A DNA stretch of 16,063 nucleotides from an uncultured Ruminococcus sp. (GTDB taxonomy: Bacteria > Bacillota > Clostridia > Oscillospirales > CAG-272). The position numbers were made by a program, and so were the translations under genes. Under the pieces are notes generated by a model. The model made no database searches and was not told the DNA's origin. It worked only from the letters and a program-made list of their open reading frames with translations. Where the stretch lies: assembly GCA_902766115.1 (NCBI GenBank), contig CACXCL010000172.1:1-16063 (forward strand). The letters are read 5' to 3'. Each line of letters starts with the position of its first letter. Positions within the stretch are counted from its first letter, which is position 1. This document shows, in pieces, positions 1 to 5,524 of this stretch.

Positions 1-19
1 ATCTTAACGGAGAATCTTC

Positions 20-793
20 TCATTTCTTCAGTTCATCGAGGGTCGCGAAACGGAAGCCCATCGATTTCCATTCTTTGATCAGTTCACTGAGGATCGCGGC
101 GTTGGTGGAGGAGGTCGGGTGGAGCAGAATGATCTCGCCGTTATGGGTGTTCGACAGTATCTTTGCCTTTGCGGCGGCGGGGTCAGGTTGACGGTCGTTG
201 TCCCAGTCCGCGTATGCGAAGGACCAGAATACCGTGTCGTATCCCATCTCATGCGCAAGCCTCAGATTCGATTTGGTAAACTTTCCTTCAGGCGGGCGGT
301 AAAACCTCGAGAGCTCTTTTCCGGTACAGCCGCGGTATATCTCCTCAAGCTCCCGTAATTCCCGCCGGAACGCGGATTCTCCCAGGAGCGTCATATCCTT
401 GTGATTTGCGGTGTGATTGCAGACAGCATGCCCTTCGTCAGCCATCCTCTTTACAAGTCCGGAGTTGCGCTGAACAAGATTTTTCAGAATAAAAAAGGAT
501 CCTTTGACGTTTTCCTCTTTCATTACGTTGAGGATCTTTTCAATGTTCCCGTTTTCGTATCCCGCGTCGAACGTCAGGTATATCACCGGATGATCCGGAT
601 CCTCCGCGGCGCGCCGGTCAAGAAAAATACCGTTTTCCTTCTCGATAAAGTCCATCTCCGCCGGACATTCCGGCGCCTTTCCGTTTCCCTTATGCGGACA
701 GTACCAGTTGTATTTCACCCCGAGGCCCGTCGCACCGCATGCAATTGAAAGAAGCGCGGCAAGGACCACGGATAAAAGTATCGTTCTTTTCAT
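20..793 (-). CDS. pdaA: PdaA-type polysaccharide deacetylase (probable muramic delta-lactam de-N-acetylase)
   Basis: This is a NodB-fold carbohydrate esterase family 4 enzyme of 257 residues. In the PdaA family it removes the N-acetyl group from muramic acid so that muramic delta-lactam can form in spore cortex peptidoglycan. Visible motifs: LTFDAGYENG (residues 73-82, catalytic Asp 76), the metal-binding HTANH (127-131), RPPEGKF (166-172), FWSFAYADWD (189-198) and ILLHP (222-226, His 225). The AGYENG and FWS..ADW signatures are typical of PdaA rather than of generic chitin deacetylases. The reading frame stays open up to 892, but the ATG at 793 is chosen because AAAGGAGATCAAA precedes it and a hydrophobic signal segment (residues 3-18) follows it. 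LSIAC (15-19) fits the lipobox pattern, so Cys 19 may be lipidated; a plain signal peptide or uncleaved anchor is the alternative. The gene is transcribed away from the malic enzyme gene. No clear sigma-G or sigma-A promoter was recognised upstream. Confidence 0.88.
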   Translation of the reverse strand: MKRTILLSVVLAALLSIACGATGLGVKYNWYCPHKGNGKAPECPAEMDFIEKENGIFLDRRAAEDPDHPVIYLTFDAGYENGNIEKILNVMKEENVKGSFFILKNLVQRNSGLVKRMADEGHAVCNHTANHKDMTLLGESAFRRELRELEEIYRGCTGKELSRFYRPPEGKFTKSNLRLAHEMGYDTVFWSFAYADWDNDRQPDPAAAKAKILSNTHNGEIILLHPTSSTNAAILSELIKEWKSMGFRFATLDELKK

Positions 794-853
794 TTTGATC
801 TCCTTTCGCTTCAATTTCACTATTATTGTCCCTCGTACCGTGCGAGATCTCAT

Positions 854-889
854 CAGAAAAATGTGGGACGGTTTCTTTGGATTTTTCTG
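854..889. repeat. 9-bp inverted repeat in the divergent pdaA / malic enzyme intergenic region
   Basis: CAGAAAAAT (854-862) is exactly inverted by ATTTTTCTG (881-889) across an 18-nt spacer. It lies between the two divergent genes, about 30 bp upstream of the -35 box at 918. It could be an operator or a weak hairpin in a pdaA leader, or chance in AT-rich DNA. No regulator can be named. Confidence 0.4.
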
Positions 890-917
890 CATGACGAGAG
901 TTTTATATCGTTGATTA

Positions 918-946
918 TTGAAAAAAATCGGCGGTTATGATAGAAT
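918..946 (+). promoter_or_regulatory. Sigma-A-type extended -10 promoter for the malic enzyme gene
   Basis: A -35 TTGAAA (918-923), a 17-nt spacer and a -10 TAGAAT (941-946) are present. The -10 is preceded by TGA, which gives the extended TGnTAGAAT form. Transcription would start near 953, about 26 nt before the ATG at 979, leaving a short leader that holds the ribosome binding site. Confidence 0.7.
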
Positions 947-978
947 TAAGCGGTAATGATATCTAACCGGAGAAGAAA

Positions 979-2151
979 ATGGAAGACGTCAAAAAAAAAT
1001 CGCTCGAAGAGCATTTCAAATGGAGAGGAAAAATCAGGATCGAACCGGTAGTCAGAGTCACTGATACCGCGTCCCTGTCGCTTGCGTACACTCCCGGCGT
1101 AGCCGAGCCTTGTCTCGCCATCAGGGACGATCCCGCGCTCTCTTACAAACTGACAAGAAGATGGAACACGGTAGCGGTCATAACCGACGGCACCGCGATT
1201 CTTGGGCTCGGCGATATAGGCGGCGTGGCGGGGATGCCCGTAATGGAGGGCAAGTGCCTTCTGTTCAAGGAATTCGCCGACATCGACGCCGTGCCTCTCT
1301 GCGTCGGGACAAAGGACGTGGATGAGTTTGTCGCAACGGTGGCGAACATTGCGGACAGTTTCGGAGGGATCAACCTCGAGGACATAGCCGCGCCCAGATG
1401 TTTCGAGATCGAACAAAAACTTAAAGAAAAATGCTCGGTTCCGGTGTTCCACGACGATCAGCACGGCACCGCCATAATAGTCGGCGCGGCGATGATCAAC
1501 GCCATGAAAGTGACCGGAAGGAAGATAGGGGACTCAAAGATCGTAATAAACGGCGCCGGCGCCGCCGGATGCGCCATCGGCCGTCATCTTATTTCCCTCG
1601 GCGCGCGAAACGTGATATTCGTAGACCGCTTCGGCGCCATAGCGGAGGGAGACGAGTTTGATAATTCAGAGCACGCACGGCTGGCGGAAATATCAAATCC
1701 CTGCCGGGAGCGCGGAACGCTCGCCGACGTGATCCGCGGTGCGGACGCCATAATCGGCGTGTCCCGCCCCGGGCTCATCTCACGTGATATGGTCCGTTCA
1801 ATGAATGAGGGACCGATCGTTTTCGCCCTTGCAAATCCCACGCCGGAGATCATGCCTGACGAAGCCAAAGCGGCGGGAGCGCGTGTGGTCGGAACCGGCA
1901 GGAGCGACTTTCCGAATCAGATCAACAACGTACTCGCGTTCCCGGGAATATTCCGCGGAGTCCTGGACGCGGGAGCAACAGACGTGAACGAGGAAATGAA
2001 GCGAGCCGCCACGTTCGCGCTGGCGTCAATAATCAGCGACGACGAACTGAGGGAGGATTATATAATCCCCTCGGCGTTCGACAAACGTGTCGTGACACGG
2101 GTCGCCGGAGAAGTGGCGGAAGCGGCGCGTCGCTCGGGAGCAGTGAGGTAA
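979..2151 (+). CDS. NAD-dependent malic enzyme (malate to pyruvate + CO2)
   Basis: The 390 residues match the short bacterial malic enzymes, which oxidatively decarboxylate L-malate to pyruvate in the cytoplasm using a divalent metal. In order: SLAYTPGVAEPC with catalytic Tyr 37; a VITDGTAILGLGDIG stretch from residue 68; EGKCLLFKEFADIDA with the catalytic Lys at 92; NLEDI with metal ligands Glu 134 and Asp 135; HDDQHGTAI (158-166); the Rossmann loop NGAGAAG (191-197); ALANPTPEI; and GRSDFPNQINN near residue 310. Asp 216 follows the second Rossmann strand (FVDRFG), which favours NAD over NADP by family reasoning. The ATG at 979 is preceded by GGAGAAGAAA. The gene stands alone, with its own promoter at 918-946 and the terminator at 2163-2205. 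Its length is normal and no key residue is missing. The exact cofactor and the maeA/ytsJ naming cannot be settled from sequence alone. Confidence 0.94.
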   Translation: MEDVKKKSLEEHFKWRGKIRIEPVVRVTDTASLSLAYTPGVAEPCLAIRDDPALSYKLTRRWNTVAVITDGTAILGLGDIGGVAGMPVMEGKCLLFKEFADIDAVPLCVGTKDVDEFVATVANIADSFGGINLEDIAAPRCFEIEQKLKEKCSVPVFHDDQHGTAIIVGAAMINAMKVTGRKIGDSKIVINGAGAAGCAIGRHLISLGARNVIFVDRFGAIAEGDEFDNSEHARLAEISNPCRERGTLADVIRGADAIIGVSRPGLISRDMVRSMNEGPIVFALANPTPEIMPDEAKAAGARVVGTGRSDFPNQINNVLAFPGIFRGVLDAGATDVNEEMKRAATFALASIISDDELREDYIIPSAFDKRVVTRVAGEVAEAARRSGAVR

Positions 2152-2162
2152 AACAAAGAGAA

Positions 2163-2205
2163 AAGGATCCGTCCCGTTTCAAAGGGACCGGATCCTTATT
2201 TTTTT
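2163..2205. terminator. Bidirectional intrinsic terminator between malic enzyme and glycerate kinase
   Basis: AAGGATCCGTCCC (2163-2175) pairs with GGGACCGGATCCTT (2184-2197), with one bulged C and an 8-nt loop. Seven Ts follow on the plus strand (2199-2205). On the minus strand the stem is followed by TTTTCTCTTTGTTTT. It therefore serves both converging genes. The glycerate kinase stop codon (2196-2198) overlaps the first bases of the stem, and the rightward T-tract lies inside the last codons of that gene. Confidence 0.85.
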
Positions 2206-3296
2206 CTGATTTCTTCTATCGCGCGTCGGGCGGCGAGGTATAAATATTTCTCGGGATCGGAGAGCGACATTTCTTTCGTAATATCTCCGTTCACCACAGC
2301 AAAAACGTACGTGACGCCGGGAACACGCGCCCGGGGGTCGGCGGAACCGCAAATCACAGCGACGGGAACGCCGGCGGACGACGCTCTCGCGGCGATCCCC
2401 GAAACGGCCTTTCCCCCGGCAGATTGCGGGTCGAATCTTCCTTCTCCGGTCATGACAAGATCTGCGCCGTCGAGCTTTTCTTCAACTCCCGCCGCGTCGA
2501 GGATGCCGTCGATACCGCGCCTGAGCTCCGCGCCGAAAAACGCCTTGAGGCCCGCTCCGCACCCTCCGGCGGCGCCAGCGCCCTCCATATCTGCGACGGA
2601 GACGCCCGTGTCGCGCTCTATCACCCCGGCGATATGACGCAAACCGGCGTCAAGAAGGCGGACGCCGCGTTCGTCGGCGCCTTTCTGAGGGGCGAATACA
2701 TATGCGGCTCCTTCTTCTCCGAAAAGCGGATTTTTGACGTCGCAGAGGACCGTGATCTCCGTCTCCCGGATCCGTTTGTCGATTTCGGAAAGATCGATCC
2801 GGTGGATGAGCCCCAGGGTCGAGCCAACGGGGATGAAAGTATCCCCGTTTTTGTCTGAAAATCTGACTCCGCATGCCGCCGCCATACCGCAGCCGCAGTC
2901 GTTCGTGGCGCTCCCCCCTATCGCGACGGTGAGTTTGCGAAATCCGGAGTCAAGTGCGTGAAGAATGAGCTCGCCGACTCCGTACGTGGTCGTCGCAAGT
3001 GGGTCCGCGGGATCGGCAAGGGTGAGTCCCGCCGCGGCGGCAAGCTCGATCACCGCCCGGTCGCCCAGCACGCCGTAAAAAGATGAAACAGGTCTGAAAT
3101 TCGGACCTGTTACTGTAACCGGTATGCGCTCCGCTCCCAGCGATTCTGCAGTTCCCTCGCCTCCGTCGGCGATGCAGAAGGAGACGACTTCCGCATCCGG
3201 CAAAACGTCGCGTATCGCGCGAGAGATGGTCTCCGACGCCTTTTTTGACGAAAGCGTACCCTTGAACGAGTCGGGCGCAACGATCACTTTTTTCAT
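2196..3296 (-). CDS. glxK: Glycerate 2-kinase (GlxK/GarK family)
   Basis: This 366-residue cytoplasmic enzyme phosphorylates D-glycerate with ATP; the GarK/GlxK family gives 2-phosphoglycerate, which enters lower glycolysis. Visible features: the N-terminal APDSFKGTLSS (7-17), ADGGEGT (43-49), the Gly-rich IGGSATNDCGCG (126-137), AGAAGGCGAGLKAFFG in the middle, and TGEGRFDPQSAGGK near residue 290. Length is normal (family about 370-380). Its ATG (3296) overlaps the TGA of the upstream membrane protein gene as ATGA, and no strong Shine-Dalgarno is visible in front of it. It is therefore probably translated by coupling as the last gene of the secA operon. A metabolic kinase at the end of a secretion operon is unexpected, and I see no biochemical link. 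The stop codon runs into the terminator stem. Confidence 0.93.
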   Translation of the reverse strand: MKKVIVAPDSFKGTLSSKKASETISRAIRDVLPDAEVVSFCIADGGEGTAESLGAERIPVTVTGPNFRPVSSFYGVLGDRAVIELAAAAGLTLADPADPLATTTYGVGELILHALDSGFRKLTVAIGGSATNDCGCGMAAACGVRFSDKNGDTFIPVGSTLGLIHRIDLSEIDKRIRETEITVLCDVKNPLFGEEGAAYVFAPQKGADERGVRLLDAGLRHIAGVIERDTGVSVADMEGAGAAGGCGAGLKAFFGAELRRGIDGILDAAGVEEKLDGADLVMTGEGRFDPQSAGGKAVSGIAARASSAGVPVAVICGSADPRARVPGVTYVFAVVNGDITKEMSLSDPEKYLYLAARRAIEEIRKK

Positions 3297-4816
3297 GATT
3301 TACGCCTGTTCTCGCCGTCTGAGAGCGGATAATAGATCTCGACGTGCGCAAAACGGTAAAACTCGACCATGGATATGATCCATGCGACGCAGAAAAACAT
3401 ATATAAAGCGGGCAAGAGCCAGGCAAGAAAATCCGGGAAGAAAATATACAGTTTGAAGGACGCCTCGAAAAGGAAATTTGCTATCCCGAGGCACAGGGTG
3501 ACGGTCGCGCGTATTTTCACGGACTTCGGAAGAGCGGCGCGGTATTCCGCGGAGCTGTAGGTGGGAAGACCGGAAAAGACGCCCTCCACGCCGAGTCTGT
3601 CAATATCCTTGAGAACGGTTTTGTAATAGGCGAAGGTGAACAAAAAGAACGACGCGCCGATAATGAGGAACTCCGCCGTTTCCACCGCCACCATTGCATA
3701 GTACTCCTTCGCCGCCTCGCTGAAATGGAGAGGATCCAGAAGACCGTATCCGTCGACGACATAGAACACATTCGCAAAGTGAGCGTCAAGGAACGACAGC
3801 ACGCAGTATACGACCGCGAGCAAAGCGGCGACTGCGGCGTAGGTCCGCATATTTTTGCGGCGGAAGAACAAAACCGCGGCTATGACGACAAAGACGGCGC
3901 AAAGCGCCCCGGCGGTCCTCGGACCGGATGACGTGAACAGCATCACGGTATACAGCATCCCGATAACGAAGAACACGGCGGAGACGTTCATAGTTGAGGC
4001 GACCCCGGCATGAGGCGAACGCCCCATATATTCCGAATACGCGCCGTTGAGTTTCCCGATAAACTCGGAGTCACGGCGGATGTTCCCGAAGAATCTCAAC
4101 GTAAAGTACAGGAATACGACGCCGAACACCATGACGATCACCGACGAGAAAATATAAAACAGGTTTTTGAATCTCGTCAGGTCAAGAGTCCTGTTGTCCA
4201 CGAAACCCGAGTTCTCATACATCTGAAGCGCGGGAAGCTCGCATACAAACGTAAACATGACTCTCACGATATAGAACAGGAGGATCACCCCGAAAACCTT
4301 ACGGCTCACGTCGCGCTTGCCGTCGACTACCCGCAAGGATTTGCCTTCTCTTTCAAACGTCTTTCTGTTCTCCGTTGCGTTGAGCGACTTTGATGAAAAC
4401 CTGATGCCCAGACGGTCGAGTCCGGAGAACATTTTGCTCATCGCCGGGATGAAAATGATAAGCTCGATCACGGAAAAAACGAACGTCAGAAGAAGTTTTG
4501 TGTTATCATGGACTACCGGAAGAAGATTGTCGGGCGTGTTGATACCGGCGGTGCCGCTCCCTCTTACAAGAACTACGGTAAAAGGCTTGATAAGCTCGGT
4601 GATGACCAGCCACTTTATGAGATTTCTCGAGCTCTCAAGGTCATATTCGACCGCGGAAAGACAGGAAAGGCCCTTCCAGATCAGGAAGAAGCCGATGAAA
4701 TCGGGCAGGACGTCGATCACATGAAAGACCGGATTTACCAGAAATACAAATCCGGCGGCGACAAGCCCGAACCCCATATCCTTTTGTTTTGTGCGGTTTT
4801 CTTTTGAAGTACTCAT
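3293..4816 (-). CDS. Uncharacterised polytopic membrane protein, about 12 TM, apparently two fused 6-TM units
   Basis: I do not recognise a named function. The 507 residues contain about a dozen hydrophobic segments, roughly at 17-35, 40-55, 66-84, 107-127, 173-193, 217-240, 277-295, 300-318, 325-343, 375-396, 437-455 and 463-484. They fall into two sets of six. Each half carries a DRLG motif after its fourth segment (residues 134-137 and 406-409), followed by a polar loop of about 30 residues. LPDFIG (37-42) in the first half resembles FPDFLA (460-465) in the second. Residues 14-54 align without gaps to residues 1-41 of the smaller upstream neighbour. The start is at 4816, where AAGGA precedes the ATG and the ATG overlaps the neighbour's TGA as ATGA; Met 14 has no usable ribosome binding site. 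It is the third gene of the secA operon. No transporter or enzyme signature was seen. A membrane scaffold, accessory or sensor protein would fit equally well. Confidence 0.85.
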   Translation of the reverse strand: MSTSKENRTKQKDMGFGLVAAGFVFLVNPVFHVIDVLPDFIGFFLIWKGLSCLSAVEYDLESSRNLIKWLVITELIKPFTVVLVRGSGTAGINTPDNLLPVVHDNTKLLLTFVFSVIELIIFIPAMSKMFSGLDRLGIRFSSKSLNATENRKTFEREGKSLRVVDGKRDVSRKVFGVILLFYIVRVMFTFVCELPALQMYENSGFVDNRTLDLTRFKNLFYIFSSVIVMVFGVVFLYFTLRFFGNIRRDSEFIGKLNGAYSEYMGRSPHAGVASTMNVSAVFFVIGMLYTVMLFTSSGPRTAGALCAVFVVIAAVLFFRRKNMRTYAAVAALLAVVYCVLSFLDAHFANVFYVVDGYGLLDPLHFSEAAKEYYAMVAVETAEFLIIGASFFLFTFAYYKTVLKDIDRLGVEGVFSGLPTYSSAEYRAALPKSVKIRATVTLCLGIANFLFEASFKLYIFFPDFLAWLLPALYMFFCVAWIISMVEFYRFAHVEIYYPLSDGENRRKS

Positions 4817-5523
4817 TTTTTCCTTTTTTTCCCATGAGCCTTATTCGACCCATTTTTCTTTTCAAGATAATCAAGATACAGAGAGGTGTTCTCCTCGTGT
4901 ATCTTTTTCTTTTTTTCATACGACCTGCGGCGTAATTTGTTAACGAGAGGGATCTTTGATTCCGCCGGTTCCGGGGGCTCGCCTCCCACCACCATAAACG
5001 CGGCGAACGACGAATACAGCAGGTACGACATCAGCAGAACGCTGACGGCGACAAGCAGCAGGACCCCGCCGCTTAAGTACCTGAGTTTTTCCTGAGTCAG
5101 CGCGCCTGACAAAGAGGTTGAGACGATCATGAATCCGTAACTGACGGTCACAAACACCCGGTTGAATCTCGCTCTCCCGAGGATCTTTTCGTCCTCCGCG
5201 TCCCTGGCGGTGTCCACGATCGCGGTATTGAGAAGGAAATGGAAGATGATGACCGTCACCGTGTAAAAAACGGTGAGGAGTCTGAACGGGAGACCGTCCT
5301 CGGGCATTATTCCGAAGGTCATCATCACGGCGCGGACCGCCGCGACCGCGCAGAAGATCATGTCGCCGTATGCCGCGGTCCTGAATTTGCCGTTGAATTC
5401 CGACAGCTTCCCCAGCGCAAAGAGCATCACAAGACCGCCGATGATGTCGGCGAAAAAATATGTGTTTATCAGCTCAAAAGCAAAGGCGGTAAAGTAGCCG
5501 AAAAGAAGGATCCCGAAGCCCAT
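4813..5523 (-). CDS. Uncharacterised 6-TM membrane protein coupled to secA
   Basis: I do not recognise a named function. The 236 residues have about six hydrophobic segments (roughly 3-24, 27-40, 54-71, 80-103, 122-142 and 151-177). A strongly basic, Lys/Arg-rich cytoplasmic tail follows (about 196-236, with KLRRRSYEKKKKIHEE and a final GKKRKK). The N-terminus (MGFG at 1-4, ADIIG at 25-29, LGKLS at 37-41) lines up gaplessly with residues 14-54 of the next protein, so the two are paralogues. The start at 5523 lies one base after the secA stop (TGATATG) with no clear Shine-Dalgarno, which points to termination-reinitiation from secA. The basic tail could touch acidic phospholipids, RNA or the ribosome; this is only inference. 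Being real is supported by overlap-free packing, coupling on both sides and coherent membrane topology. Confidence 0.85.
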   Translation of the reverse strand: MGFGILLFGYFTAFAFELINTYFFADIIGGLVMLFALGKLSEFNGKFRTAAYGDMIFCAVAAVRAVMMTFGIMPEDGLPFRLLTVFYTVTVIIFHFLLNTAIVDTARDAEDEKILGRARFNRVFVTVSYGFMIVSTSLSGALTQEKLRYLSGGVLLLVAVSVLLMSYLLYSSFAAFMVVGGEPPEPAESKIPLVNKLRRRSYEKKKKIHEENTSLYLDYLEKKNGSNKAHGKKRKK

Positions 5524-5524
5524 A

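Noticed and set aside
794..850. Sigma-G-type promoter for pdaA (CAATAATA on the minus strand)
   Set aside because: It only partly resembles the CATnnTA -10, and no GHATR -35 is at the right distance.
794..892. N-terminal extension of the deacetylase to the start at 892
   Set aside because: It would put 33 mostly basic residues before a signal peptide. The ATG at 793 has a good AAAGGAG site and a normal signal sequence.
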